DNA from: Brettanomyces bruxellensis
Lineage: Eukaryota > Ascomycota > Pichiomycetes > Pichiales > Pichiaceae
Assembly: GCF_011074885.1 (NCBI RefSeq)
Contig: NC_054683.1
Coordinates: 248,001 to 312,000, forward strand
DNA: 64,000 nt
Direction: 5' to 3'
Shown here: piece after piece, positions 30,540-41,479 of the stretch
Position numbering within the stretch: position 1 is the first letter of the stretch
How the letters are laid out: every line of letters starts with the position of its first letter
Translations under genes and position numbers: made by a program
Notes under the pieces: generated by a model
What the model was told of the DNA's origin: nothing
The model's input: the letters and a program-made list of their open reading frames with translations, nothing else
The model's database searches: none

Positions 30540-30917
30540 TCATACACTCACCTCCGTGAGCTGGGAAACAAGCCTGGATGTGTTTCTGCTGAATTCCATC
30601 TGCAAGTTCTTGCCAAAAACAGTGATTCCTCGTAAACGAACAAGTGCCAGTTCAGCTTCTTCTATGGAGCTGACAACAAGCCAAGCTTGACCTCTCAATT
30701 TTCCAGCATTTGTGTAAAATATCTGGAGAACATCGCAGTAGGTGGAGAACAAAATGTAAAGGCTCCTTTTTGCTGCATCCTTTGACACTTTGTCGTTTAT
30801 GTTTCGAACATAGATTGTACAGCTTGGAGAGATAAGCGGATGAGTAATCCTGTCGTTTCGAGGTTTTTTGGAAGGCTGTAAAGACGCCAATGTAGCCCCG
30901 CGCTGTCTCTTAGCCAT
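30540..30917 (-). CDS. MSL1: U2 snRNP protein B'' (Msl1)
   Basis: A 125-residue single-RRM protein of the U1A/U2B'' family that binds U2 snRNA stem-loop IV with Lea1 (U2A'). After a basic N-terminus (MAKRQRGATLASLQPSKKPRN) comes the RRM: RNP2 is TIYVRNIN and the RNP1 region is KLRGQAWLVV, with the typical GKNLQMEFSR end. It is similar in size to the 111-residue S. cerevisiae Msl1. The start chosen is the ATG at 30915-30917; the in-frame extension upstream is Phe-rich and starts only at a TTG. Oddly, the stop codon lies inside a sequence like a 5' splice site (GAG-GTGAGT), so a spliced longer form is conceivable. Confidence 0.85.
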   Translation of the reverse strand: MAKRQRGATLASLQPSKKPRNDRITHPLISPSCTIYVRNINDKVSKDAAKRSLYILFSTYCDVLQIFYTNAGKLRGQAWLVVSSIEEAELALVRLRGITVFGKNLQMEFSRNTSRLVSQLTEVSV

Positions 30918-31427
30918 GGTGTGTGTGTGGGTTAGAGATGTATGGTATGAAGAATATGGTACCAAGTATGAGTGATCGTTGAAGTGACTGGACTTGTACT
31001 GGACTATCTGAAAAGTCTGAAAAAAAAAAAAAAAAAAAAAAAGATAGATCGCTGGTCTTAAATAATCACAACTATCAAATTTCAGAACTAACAAAGTTAT
31101 TTTTCGTGTTGAAAATTACCCAACCCGCGAACAGACGAGGTATTTTTTTGGCACTATTCAGGAAGTTCTGCATGTCATACGAGAAAATTGTTGGATCTAA
31201 TCTGATGTCACAGCACCCAATCCCTGAACGAAGCCTTAAACGAAGAGGACACATAGGTTAACCAGATGAACAAACTAAACCAGACAGCACAACAAGGCAC
31301 AGCAGACATGGCCAACCACATTTTATTACTACAAACCACACATATTACTACAAACAAGCCACTAATCTCTCATGCCCAATAGAGCCACAAGCAATATGCA
31401 TTACGAATACCTGTCTAAATATACAAC
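30918..31427. other. Intergenic region with A tract
   Basis: About 510 bp between MSL1 and the GATA factor (both -). It holds a run of about 22 A at 31021-31042 in the MSL1 promoter. Nothing else recognised. Confidence 0.6.
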
Positions 31428-33395
31428 TCACAACGACATCGTGAGCCAGTCAAGGCTCTGGTTGGCATCCTTGTCCTCGTGCTGCGTAGAATCAGCCTTG
31501 GGGGCCCCAGTAGAACCGGCAGCACCCCCAGAATGCTGGGGTGCACCCGCGGTGCTGGAACCTTGCCGATTAGTCGAGTCGGCCAAAGACACCAGGCCAA
31601 GACCCTCCATCTGAGGGTTTAGTCCGTCCAAATTCTGGTCGAAGTCGGTATTTTCCTTAACGCCGAACATGTCGAACGGGTCCTGCCCGCCGAACAACGG
31701 CGTACTGTCCATTTTTGTGCCGCTTTGGGCGGAATTCACGGTTGCAGCCGTTTGGCCGCCAGATTTCTGAATACCCGCCTGTTTGCCCAAATTAGAGCCG
31801 CGAGACCTCTGAACAGTGGCCCCAGAGGACTTCTGGTGGCCCCGGGATGAGCCCGGGGTTCCAGCAGACGAGTCATTGTCGTCTGAACGCTTCCCCAGGG
31901 CCAAAGGTGTCGGGTGCAGATCGTCACCGTCAGTTTTTTTCCTGCCGCGTTTCGAACTGTTCCTCTGCCGCTTTTTAATCACGTCTGTCTTCAGCGAGAG
32001 AGGCCTGACCACGCCGTGAAGCTTCAGAAACAAGCCACACGCATTACAGAGTGGCTTTCCCTCCGGGTTGCGTCTCCAAAGCGGAGTTGTCTTGGTATGG
32101 CAGTTTGTGCAAAAGATCTCCTGCGAACCTCCATTCTTGGCCCCACCGCTTGCACTGCCGTGGTACATCGAGGCCTTTCTGCTCTTGGCAGTCGATTTTT
32201 TGCGTGGGCCGACCCGTTTCCGGCCTGCCTTCAGCCCAGATACGCTTTTGCCGCCGGATTTCCCAGGGGAACGGCCAGAACCGGAAGATGCTCGGCTCAG
32301 CTGCCGCTGGGGCTGCTGCAGGCCGTGCTGCAGTATTTCCGGTGCTATTCCTGGCATGGAAAAGTCGCTGCCGTCTAGATCGAAGTTGAAACGTTCGTCA
32401 ACGGCTGCTGGGCCGGGGAAGTGCGATACCATGGATGTAGGAGTGTTCAGAAAGGGCAATTGCCTCTGGTTTCCGTCGATGCCGGCAAAGGAGCCCGGCA
32501 CAGACTGCGAAACAACCTGCGAACCACGCAAAGCACCTCCAGATGGGGCCAGGTGCGAGATATTGGTCATGCTGGCACTGACAGGGTTTAAATAGGGTGG
32601 AACTGCAGACGAAGGGGTGGATCCTCGGGTGCTGAACGGCGAACTTTCCACTCCGAGGGCAGTATCGAGTGAAATCGGGTCGATTTCAAGCCCCGAGTCT
32701 GCCGCGGGTGTCGTATTCATGTCTGCAGCCTCATCAATGTTGCTGCCGGCCGTTTTGGGTCTCCTGGTTTGGTTAAGCAACGATTGCGAGAGCTTCGACT
32801 GCTGCGGATAGATCACGGGCGAGATCTGCTTCCTTTTCGAGCCAATCACAGGCGATAGCGGCATGTTCTCAAACTGCCTGGCCTGCGATTGGTCTGGCGG
32901 GCTGTTGTTACTCCACGAATCATGTTTTTCCAGATGCCTGCCACCATAAAAAGACCCCTGGCCTCCAATCTCTCGCAAACTCGACATGTAGCTTTCCTCG
33001 GCATCCGTGCCACGTGCATTCTCGTGCTTGCTACCGCCTGATATCAGGCCGAGGTCCGGAAACTGCGGCCAATCCGATCCGGGGCTGTTTGTGGCCAGAA
33101 AAGAGCTGTTTGTGCCACCTGTGGAAATTCCACCCGTTGACTTCGGAGAAACCGACAGCTCATCCTCATTCCTGGGCCCTGCACTTGCACTCCGCATGCT
33201 CCCCCTTCTGCTGGACTGGCCTTTCTGCTCCCCAGCCATCGGATCTCGCTTCTTCATGTTGAGATACATCAATCTCCAAGTTAGGTTTTCCATCCTCGAC
33301 CTGTACGGAAGTCCTGCCTTCGCTTTCGAGTACATTTTCCATAGTGTGGTAGCCGAGCTGTCATCTTTCAATGAATGCGGGTCCTGCTCATCCAT
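31428..33395 (-). CDS. GAT1: Nitrogen-type GATA transcription factor (Gat1/Gln3/AreA-like)
   Basis: A 655-residue activator. The N-terminal segment [20 protein letters not shown] with NLTWR is the conserved block found in fungal nitrogen GATA activators. The zinc finger at residues about 427-455 has the Cys-x2-Cys, 17 residues, Cys-x2-Cys layout ([15 protein letters not shown] and LCNACG), followed by the basic [19 protein letters not shown]. The C-terminus LDWLTMSL resembles the end of AreA-type proteins, the part bound by the Nmr repressor in filamentous fungi. Such factors turn on permease and catabolic genes when good nitrogen is scarce. Gat1 versus Gln3 is not settled. The start is the ATG at 33393-33395; the frame stays open upstream to a TTG, so a 5' exon is not excluded. 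Confidence 0.85.
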   Translation of the reverse strand: MDEQDPHSLKDDSSATTLWKMYSKAKAGLPYRSRMENLTWRLMYLNMKKRDPMAGEQKGQSSRRGSMRSASAGPRNEDELSVSPKSTGGISTGGTNSSFLATNSPGSDWPQFPDLGLISGGSKHENARGTDAEESYMSSLREIGGQGSFYGGRHLEKHDSWSNNSPPDQSQARQFENMPLSPVIGSKRKQISPVIYPQQSKLSQSLLNQTRRPKTAGSNIDEAADMNTTPAADSGLEIDPISLDTALGVESSPFSTRGSTPSSAVPPYLNPVSASMTNISHLAPSGGALRGSQVVSQSVPGSFAGIDGNQRQLPFLNTPTSMVSHFPGPAAVDERFNFDLDGSDFSMPGIAPEILQHGLQQPQRQLSRASSGSGRSPGKSGGKSVSGLKAGRKRVGPRKKSTAKSRKASMYHGSASGGAKNGGSQEIFCTNCHTKTTPLWRRNPEGKPLCNACGLFLKLHGVVRPLSLKTDVIKKRQRNSSKRGRKKTDGDDLHPTPLALGKRSDDNDSSAGTPGSSRGHQKSSGATVQRSRGSNLGKQAGIQKSGGQTAATVNSAQSGTKMDSTPLFGGQDPFDMFGVKENTDFDQNLDGLNPQMEGLGLVSLADSTNRQGSSTAGAPQHSGGAAGSTGAPKADSTQHEDKDANQSLDWLTMSL

Positions 33396-34408
33396 CTCGC
33401 TTGTTGCTTTATGTGCGGAAAGACGTCCGTCTGTCAAAATTCGGGATTTTGCTTCTTTTTTATCCGTTTTCCTCAATGCACCGTTTCTCAACAGTTCAAT
33501 TAGTCCGCCAAATATGCCGATTGATGCTTTTATATTCGGCTCCGCGTTTTATATTTTAAATGTTGACGTCACCTGCCTATATTGTGCTTTAAGCGCCTAG
33601 TTCAAACAGTACAGTACCAATAACAGCGCTTGATCCGTGATTGGCAATGCTGATCCAAACTTCACTGCAGTACAAGCTTTACTAAAAAAAAAAAAGACGT
33701 ATACAATTTACAACTACGTAGATCCAACGACTTCTTAGGCCTCCTACAAATGCGTTTGTTGCTCGATAGGCGTGAATTATCTAGATCTTCGATCTCGATT
33801 ATCCGGGAAGCCACCGGCAGCTCTGCAATTAAATCCATCACGTCTGAAATTTTTTATTTTTTTTATTTAAACGCCGGCTGGTAGTATTAGCGGCAGTAAT
33901 TTGTAAATTTTTCTTTGTGCACCTGAGCCCAATCAAGCAACTTGTCAATTGTCGGGCCTTCGAGAGTACCTGGGTTCTGAGAGTTTTCATTGGCTCGATA
34001 AGAATTCGTTTTTAATCATATTTTCTCTTTCTAGCATTCTCAGGCTGCCCTATTGTTCCCGGCTGTGATTACCTATTGTTGATTCCCACATTTCGGTGTA
34101 CGGGTTGGCTGCCCGATGAAATTTCGCATTATACCGATCCAAGTTATCATTTCTATTGCTGCCACTAATACAATTGTCAGGGTATTCTTGGTATTTCGGT
34201 CTTGTCTATTGTGCTTTTTCTTTACATCTTTCTATTGTGATTTATTCTTATTATCAGTCGCCAAGCTTCAACTCATATGTTCTCTATGAAGGCTGACTTC
34301 AATTCAAACTTTAAGCTAAGTATTCAGATCCGATTAAAATATTAACTTCGAAACTCTACATTTCACAGACTCACTTATTTTACGAACTCACTTATTTCAC
34401 ACAATCAC
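33396..34408. promoter_or_regulatory. GATA-factor promoter with GATAA cores
   Basis: About 1 kb upstream of the GATA factor (-). GATAA cores lie at 33777-33781 and 33799-33803 (both as TTATC on +, 22 bp apart), 33997-34002 (GATAAG) and 34251-34255 (TTATC). GAT1-type genes in yeast are themselves controlled by GATA factors, so auto- or cross-regulation is likely but inferred. A short A tract lies near 33682-33693 and a T-rich tract near 33850-33867. No gene seen. Confidence 0.45.
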
Positions 34409-36646
34409 TCATTCCTCGTAATCATCACGCTGGTCTTCCTCACCTTTAGCAACCGCAAGCAAACTAATGCTAAGTCCCCGGCTGTGTCGATCGCTGATCT
34501 CTGGAAACTGGTTCTGCGAAATTTCCTGTTTCATGTTTGGCTTTGCAAAATCCTCACAGCATATTGAATATTTCTGCATCGCCTGCTGAAATTCATCCTG
34601 TAGATTTTCTAAACGCCGTTGTTGGTTCGATGCATCTATGTTGATCTTCAAAGCACCAATTTTCGTCGATAAACTATCTAGTAAAACCTCGAGATCCGAT
34701 AAGCGCTCAGTGTGCTCATCTTCTTCATCTTCCTCCAGTATTGTATTATTTGCCCCAGAAAATGATCCGAATCCTACATTTTCCTTATCAGAATCTTCTT
34801 CATCCAGACTGGCTGGATTATTGTCACGTAATTCATCCGAGATGCATTGCAGTAGTGCTCTGGATTGTTCAAGAAGCTTTATCGAGAGGAAAACCCGGCT
34901 CACTTTGCTCAAGTGGCGGAATCTGCTCTCATCCAACCCGAAATGGCTGATGCAGGAGGCACGAAAAAGCATCACAGCATCTGCAGAATCTTCTAGTTGA
35001 TGCCTTGAGGTGATGACAAAACACAGAAGACTGCACAAATATATCCTCCTCAGGAAGCGAAACTGCTGCATTAACTTTGAAGGCTGTCCAGAGAGACAAT
35101 TTGGTGAGCAATTCTCCGTTTTTTGCTCCGTATTGGCACAATTGGCAGAATTGTCCAAAGATGATCGAACAGAAGCCGAACGGCGAGGAAATCTGAATGC
35201 CATAGATTGTCTTGGTGAGCTTTGTGCTGCCCACATACCGGAAAGGCGATCCCTTTTAGTATCGGGCAGTGGAGCATCCAGGTCATGCTTTGAATTGCAT
35301 GATTCACTTGATAAAGATAAAGGTGAATCCAACAACTCTTTCTGTGCATATATATCCCCATACAGCAGGTCTGCACAGTTGAGAGAGTGTAGTCTGAGGG
35401 GTTTTAACTGGCTGGATTTTGAATAAGAAGTTGTCTGATAAAAATGGGACGGACGATTAAGTAACTTGACAAACAGGCCGGCCCGATCGTCAATATTGGC
35501 GTTGTAAAGTTGCAAATACTTGGATAGCTGACCATAATCATCTATGAGCGGCAATATATGGACCAGCTTGCTGTTCAAACAGAGGATAACCGTGCTGAGT
35601 GCATTTCTAAGTTGGAAATATGTCGCACCTGGGCTTCTTACAAGCTGTTTTTTCACACCATATAGCCGCTGAAGCGTGCCTTTTCGAACCTTGGACTTGG
35701 ATACTCCATGTGTATGAAGCGCCCGCAAAACTGTGGTATCAAAACTGTCCGAAGTGGTCAAAAACTGGCCGATTCTGTTGGTTAGCATCTGCAAATACAC
35801 GGAAATCGCTATCCGCCTGGTGTTGATGTTAACACTCAAGATGTAGAGACAAAGCAGAATGCAGATCTTCATGTTTTCACTGGATATGAACCGGCGGTTT
35901 CGCACTATGTAGAAGAATAAGCCAACAGACAGAATCACAGGCTTTAACGAGTGAACTAACGGATAGTATGGTATCGAATTAAGATCTATGGTGAAAGTGG
36001 TAAATGGCGTTTTAGCAGTATCATCACAATGCACATTTTCACAGCCGGTGCCAGCACCAGCGGTAGAATGCATCTGATTGGATGCAATGACCTCAAACTT
36101 GAAGCGGTCAAGTGATGATTCTATTTTGCAATTAAGTGCACTTTCCTCTGCTATATAATTACGCAGAAATGCCATAATCTGCCTGGAAAATGCGGAAAAT
36201 CGGCGTCCAAATATGCGTTTGGGCAGTCTGTTTAGTACCTGATTCCGATACTGTGATGTCCTGCTTTTATCATTGTGAAATGAGATCAAGTCAGCCAGAT
36301 CCAGCGATGTTAATGAAGAAGATGCAAATGAGTTTGATAATCTGGCATTTGAATTAGGTGAAAGCGACGGCGACGAGTCACTGGAATAATCCGTAAAAGA
36401 ACCACCAAATGTAGTTGATGATGTAACGTAATTCCTATGGATCGTACTTGATGATTTCCTGTATCTGCTGAGATCAGATAACAAATTGCATTGATCTAGA
36501 GCAGTAGCCGGTGAATTATGATCCAGATCTTGCTGGAGATGGTGTATCACTGTGGATTCTGCCTCATCGTTTAGCATTGACCAGTCATTGCCTTGTATAT
36601 GAGTGCTGTTGTCACCTTTTTGTGGTGACATTTGTTGTTTGTGCAT
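34409..36646 (-). CDS. Inp2/vezatin-like peroxisome inheritance protein (tentative)
   Basis: A 745-residue protein. The Ser-rich N-terminus (to about residue 135) looks disordered. FLRNYIAEESALNCKI followed by ESSLDRFKFEVIAS resembles the block before the membrane segments of the Inp2/vezatin family. Two hydrophobic segments follow (PVILSVGLFFYIV and ICILLCLYILSVNI, residues about 235-275), then a helical domain. The C-terminal third is acidic with coiled-coil potential (LSDLEVLLDSLSTKIGALKI). Inp2 is the peroxisomal receptor for the myosin Myo2 that moves peroxisomes into the bud. The match rests on local motifs and overall layout, since the family diverges fast. No catalytic motif is visible. 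Confidence 0.5.
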   Translation of the reverse strand: MHKQQMSPQKGDNSTHIQGNDWSMLNDEAESTVIHHLQQDLDHNSPATALDQCNLLSDLSRYRKSSSTIHRNYVTSSTTFGGSFTDYSSDSSPSLSPNSNARLSNSFASSSLTSLDLADLISFHNDKSRTSQYRNQVLNRLPKRIFGRRFSAFSRQIMAFLRNYIAEESALNCKIESSLDRFKFEVIASNQMHSTAGAGTGCENVHCDDTAKTPFTTFTIDLNSIPYYPLVHSLKPVILSVGLFFYIVRNRRFISSENMKICILLCLYILSVNINTRRIAISVYLQMLTNRIGQFLTTSDSFDTTVLRALHTHGVSKSKVRKGTLQRLYGVKKQLVRSPGATYFQLRNALSTVILCLNSKLVHILPLIDDYGQLSKYLQLYNANIDDRAGLFVKLLNRPSHFYQTTSYSKSSQLKPLRLHSLNCADLLYGDIYAQKELLDSPLSLSSESCNSKHDLDAPLPDTKRDRLSGMWAAQSSPRQSMAFRFPRRSASVRSSLDNSANCANTEQKTENCSPNCLSGQPSKLMQQFRFLRRIYLCSLLCFVITSRHQLEDSADAVMLFRASCISHFGLDESRFRHLSKVSRVFLSIKLLEQSRALLQCISDELRDNNPASLDEEDSDKENVGFGSFSGANNTILEEDEEDEHTERLSDLEVLLDSLSTKIGALKINIDASNQQRRLENLQDEFQQAMQKYSICCEDFAKPNMKQEISQNQFPEISDRHSRGLSISLLAVAKGEEDQRDDYEE

Positions 36647-37772
36647 TTATTGCTTGAGACAGCACAGTTCATAAACAGAACAAGCAGCAGTCTTTGGGGA
36701 ACGGAACTTTCGATTTCTGTAATATATACCTTTTTCCAGGATATATGTGATAACAATAATGCCTCTTTTGTTAAATATGAAAAGCGGGAGACAAAAATAA
36801 GCCGCCCAGCAGTAAGGTAAACATGTCAACAGAGATGGTAGAAATGTAAATAAACGGGTGGAAAAATATTACCTGTATGAAAAAAAAAAAAAAAAAATAA
36901 GGAGAAGAAAGTAAGGCTTGAAATAGACGCCGAGGTGAGAAACGTCAGGAGAGATAGAAGATACAATGTGAAATGGATATCACACTTTAAACGATAAAAA
37001 TGAAGTTTGAGTTATGTAAATGAACAGGCATATTTTTGGATCACATCTGTAACAAGAATTACAAAAAATGGAAATAAGGTGTGGCAAAACCTCAGATGAA
37101 AAGCAAGTTGTATTAGATGCATCCATTGATGAAATAGCAGGTGGAACAAATAAAATGCATGAGGATTTGAAATTGTAGATTAAATAAAGATGGAATAGTT
37201 AAAGTAAGTACACACATATTGTAAGAGAGTAAAGAAATTTGGTGAATATGGCAATATATAAGAAAGTAGGTTAAGTGATGATACCATCATAATTTATACG
37301 AAGGCTTGGATATAATTAATGTCAATAAGGTGAGGTGAATAATAATATTGAAAAGAACAAAAAATTAGAATCCGAAGTATATAAAAAACAAGTAATTAAT
37401 GCCAAAGCCCATACATAAGAGGGTGACGGCATTCAGCAAGAAACTAACGCAAATGATGAGAATGCGACAGCATTAAGTAAAGCAAATAATAAAATATAAC
37501 GTAAGGTAATGCCAACAATAAAAGCTGATGACAGTCAAAAATAAAGAAGGTATACAAATTAGAGTAAGTATACAAATTAGAGAGAAAGCAGTCACAAAGA
37601 GCACTATAGCAACAAACAATCCCAATGCAGATAACAACTACCAAAGCACTACACCACTACACACAAAATATAACCATGTCGTATGCCAATCATTGAAATT
37701 ATAGTAAGTATTTGATAATAAAATAAAAAACGGAATTTAGTGTGATGGAAAGCCAAAAGCAGAAGAACTTGC
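36647..37772. other. Intergenic, purine-rich on +
   Basis: About 1.1 kb from the Inp2-like start to the end of CIT1, both on the minus strand. It includes an A run at about 36880-36897 and a 17-bp tandem duplication (TATACAAATTAGAGTAAG) at about 37551-37582. The + strand is A/G-rich. No gene seen. Confidence 0.55.
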
Positions 37773-39158
37773 TCACTGCTGCTTAGCCTTGGCCTCAACC
37801 AACTCCCGGTATTTCTGAGTGGAGAAGGACTTCGGCCTTTCAATAGGCATTCCTAGACCACGATCGATGATCAAGGCAGGAAGAACACCAAATGCCCTGG
37901 CCACACCGAAAAGAACGGTGTAGAAAGACTCCTGAGTCAAACCATAGTACTCCAAAAGAATACCGGAGTGGGAATCGACGTTAGGCCAAGGATTCTTGGT
38001 CTTGCCCTGCTCCTTGAGCACTTTTGGAGCAACCTTGTACACAGCAGACACCAACTTGAACATGTCATAATCCTTCATGTGCTGCAAGGCAAACTCCCTC
38101 TGGGCCATGTACCGTGGATCGGTCTTCCTCAAAACGGCATGTCCATATCCAGGAATCACTCTTCCCGAGTTGAGCGTCTTCCAGAGATACTTCTCGATCT
38201 TCTCCTCGGAGAAATCGTCGCCAACCTCCTTCTTCATCTCCTTGAGCCACTTCAACACCTCTTGGTTAGCTCTGCCATGCAATGGACCAGCCAAACCGTT
38301 CATACCTGCTGCGAATGCGAGGTATGGGGAGGACAAAGCCGAGCCAACCAAGTGTGTAGTGTGTGCGGAGACGTTTCCACCCTCGTGGTCCGAGTGGATG
38401 CACAAGTAAAGTCTCATCAACTCGATGAACTCCTTGTTGTCACCGAAGCCAAGCTCGGCGGCGAAGTTGCGGCCAAAATCGAGACCTGGATCTGCGTCGA
38501 TCGTCTTACCGTCCTTGAAGATGTTTCTGTAGATCCTCGAGGCAAGAGTTGGCAACTTCGCAAGCAAGTTGATGCAATCCTCGAATGTGTACTTCCAGTA
38601 CTCCTTCTTACCCACGCCGTTATCGTAGGCCTTGGCGAACTCGGACTCTGTCTCCAAAGCATTTATTCCAATCGAGAACTGTGCCATTGGATGCAAAGTG
38701 GCCGGACACCTGTCGATCAACTCCTCCACATGCTTTGGCAACTTTGCCCTTGCGGCCAAGTCCTCCGAGAAAGCCTTTGTCTGTGCTGCACTAGGCACCT
38801 CACCCGTCAAAAGAAGCCAGAATAGTGCCTCTGGCAAAGGTTCATCGCCCCCTTCTGCATGCGGAAGCTCCTTCTCGATCTGTGGAATCGTTCTTCCCCT
38901 GAACCGGATGCCCTCATATGGATCTAGCACCGATCCCTCGTACACCAAGCCCTTGATACCCCTCATGCCTCCATATGCCTGCTTAAGTGTCACATTTCCA
39001 ATCACCGTGTCTCCATACTTGGTCTTCAAGTCCTTCACATCGGCTTGCCATGCTGGCAGAAGCTCTGAAAACCGCTGCTTCAATGCGGCAGCACCATTCT
39101 TAGTTGAGTATGAGCGTGTTGCACTCTTGATTGTCTTCTTAGCTGCGACTTTAAACAT
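37773..39158 (-). CDS. CIT1: Mitochondrial citrate synthase
   Basis: A 461-residue enzyme that condenses acetyl-CoA and oxaloacetate to citrate in the TCA cycle. The N-terminus [20 protein letters not shown] is a matrix presequence. Catalytic parts are present: [17 protein letters not shown] with the first catalytic His, [19 protein letters not shown] with the second, and the Asp in [18 protein letters not shown]. The C-terminus KAKQQ is not a peroxisomal PTS1, so this is the Cit1 rather than Cit2 form. The chosen ATG is at 39156-39158; an upstream frame extension begins at a non-ATG codon and lacks a good presequence. Codon use is strongly biased, as expected for a highly expressed gene. Confidence 0.95.
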   Translation of the reverse strand: MFKVAAKKTIKSATRSYSTKNGAAALKQRFSELLPAWQADVKDLKTKYGDTVIGNVTLKQAYGGMRGIKGLVYEGSVLDPYEGIRFRGRTIPQIEKELPHAEGGDEPLPEALFWLLLTGEVPSAAQTKAFSEDLAARAKLPKHVEELIDRCPATLHPMAQFSIGINALETESEFAKAYDNGVGKKEYWKYTFEDCINLLAKLPTLASRIYRNIFKDGKTIDADPGLDFGRNFAAELGFGDNKEFIELMRLYLCIHSDHEGGNVSAHTTHLVGSALSSPYLAFAAGMNGLAGPLHGRANQEVLKWLKEMKKEVGDDFSEEKIEKYLWKTLNSGRVIPGYGHAVLRKTDPRYMAQREFALQHMKDYDMFKLVSAVYKVAPKVLKEQGKTKNPWPNVDSHSGILLEYYGLTQESFYTVLFGVARAFGVLPALIIDRGLGMPIERPKSFSTQKYRELVEAKAKQQ

Positions 39159-41479
39159 CGTGGCAACAAATTGACTATTTGAAACTGGAATATGCTTGAT
39201 AACCGGTATAGTATATGTTAATGCAGCCCTTGGGATGAATATAAGCCGAAATTGTAATGTGCGTGTGTGTGTAGGAAGAAAATCAACATTCAATAACCAA
39301 CCACAACAATTTCGAGAGATAAATTTGGGGGAGGGATCACCTTTTATACCTGGAACGCACAAGATGCTCAATTAATTAAGCCTTGATCCTGCCGCTGTTG
39401 TCAAGTGCCCAGCAAAGCCTAAATCAGCAAGAAGGGGAAAAAGGAAATTAAAAAAAAAAAAAAAAAAAAAAATTAAAAAAAAAGATAAAAATAATGACCA
39501 TTGAAAACTGATTAAGTATTAAGCAATGGCGAATAATTGCCTAATTTGCCTGACCGTAGGTCACGCATTCTGCTAACTCGCACCCGAGAATGGACTCCGC
39601 GCTCTTTGGCATCTGGCGTTAAACCGAGAGCTGGTGAGATTTTATTATGCTGATGAAAAAAAAAAGGGGAAAAAAGTTGGCACCCTCCGCATGCATTGTC
39701 TCGCACAATGCTGTGGCTAATTCCCATTCTTCCCACCGAGGTCATGGATCCAGCTATCGGGACACAAATTGTGGTTGCGAGCGGAGACACCAGCATTGTT
39801 GGGCAAGATGGGCCGCGCGTGCTGTGAGGCTAGCGGGTGGGCTACTGAGATTTGGCGGCTGACATGTTTTTTCAGTCCCGTGGGAGGCACTCGGGATGCC
39901 TGATAGTGCGGCGTACTTTTGTGGTTTCAAACTGAAATAATTACCTTCCATACAAAGATTGGGCAGCAAAAGTATTGTTGGTGTGAGGAGATGTAACTAG
40001 TGAATTGGATAAATCACTGGGGTGGAATTTTTCAGGATTTACGAGTTTGTGCATGTCATGAATAAATGGATGTTTGTTTATATGCAAATACATGAAGAGA
40101 GTCAACATTCATACAAGTATAGATCAATGATTGCAGGCAGGTGAAAATAATCGAAATTAATGAGCACAAATGCATTGCAATGCTGACTGCATCAACCATT
40201 AATTTAAACAACTTAGTGAGCTACTCAGTTATTAAGTGCCCATGCAAGGGAAAACAAAATCTACTTGATTCTTGATATCATCTCATTTCTTTATCCACTC
40301 CTTAGCTAATTCACGGCCAAAAGGTGGTATACTCTGAAATGTGTATTTAAGTGAAAGTAATAATGTGAAGATCATGCTAATATTTCGAGTATGCAAACAC
40401 CCAGATGATGCTAATATCCAGATGATGCTGATACCCAGATTATACTGTATTCTGGAATTGACTGTGTTCAATGCTTTGTTGTTTGACGGGATTTTTTTCA
40501 GTGTTCGGAGTTGATGACGGTGAAAAGATTCGAGAAAGTGAAAAATTATTCTCCTCCGCGCGTATTTTTCCGGTTTTCCCCGGCAGGAAGGAAAACGCGG
40601 ACATAAGCTAAAATTGACAGCAAACCGTAAGGGTTCAGGACAAGTGTAAAGTCAGGATTAAAGTATGGATTAAACATAATCTTCAAGAGAATCTCAACGA
40701 GTCCGTTGGTAGTGGTTTGTGCTAGAAAAGCAGGCAAAAGCTTTTTTTATTTTCAAAAATGGGAAACCGTAAATACATAAGAATGAAATCTTCCCTATTG
40801 CTTGATTTGCTAATGCAGTTCAAAATCACAGTAGCACTATCACTCTATCTTTGTGGCTAGATGATTTCCAAACTATCGGCCAATCATATCTCGCCTTTAT
40901 TTAACACTACTACAAGCGTTCTTCCAGCATTAAGACTAAAGTCACTCCCTTACCCCGTTAAAAAAAGAACAAGAAAAAGGATAAAAAAAATACTGACATT
41001 TCTAACGTATTGTTTGTTCCCTTTATTGTTAAGTGATATTCGCGGGGTTTTCAAGGATTGGATTTCGGCCTGATGGATATCTCCAGCAACCACTATAATG
41101 CAGGAAAAACCGCCCTCGAACGAAATGTTAAACCGTTACTGGATCATGTATACTTTTGCAAATAATTTGCGGGGAAGAGTAAACAAATAAAATCTGCGTT
41201 CATCAGACATATGCAGTACGAATTCGTCATAATCATATTGCTGATCTTGCATGCTCAAATAGGAGGCGTATTATCATTAAAGGTCAATTTCTAAAAACTA
41301 ATCACTGGTATCATTAACAAATCACCATTAAAATCATCATTAAAAACTTATTATTCAAGGCTTAGTATTAGAAGCTTCTCATTAGAAGCGTTTTATAAGA
41401 GATTATCGATTCTTGATCTTCATCACTGCAGAATCAACACTCTAACATCAGCAGATTATTGCGTCAAGACTTGAATACC
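39159..41479. other. Long intergenic region before CIT1
   Basis: About 2.3 kb between CIT1 and MAD1, both on the minus strand, so it includes the CIT1 promoter. It contains A runs near 39450-39481 and a small frame of possible interest at 40546-40737, listed separately. No HAP or RTG site could be assigned with confidence. The region is otherwise AT-rich and without obvious repeats. Confidence 0.5.
40546..40737 (-). other. Possible small hydrophobic coding exon
   Basis: A frame of 63 codons with protein-like composition and a hydrophobic stretch (LNPYGLLSILAYVRVFLP). It has no ATG at its upstream end: an in-frame stop precedes it and the first candidate codon is TTG. It would need either an upstream exon (a pyrimidine-rich CTTTTGCCTGCTTTTCTAG acceptor-like site lies at its 5' end) or the internal ATG that gives MFNPYFNPDFTLVLNPYG. 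I found no TACTAAC branch point and do not recognise the product. Confidence 0.25.

Noticed and set aside
31021..31042. A run of about 22 A as a retrotransposed poly(A) tail
   Set aside because: Similar A or T runs occur in many promoters of this window and no retrocopy precedes it; a nucleosome-excluding promoter tract is simpler.
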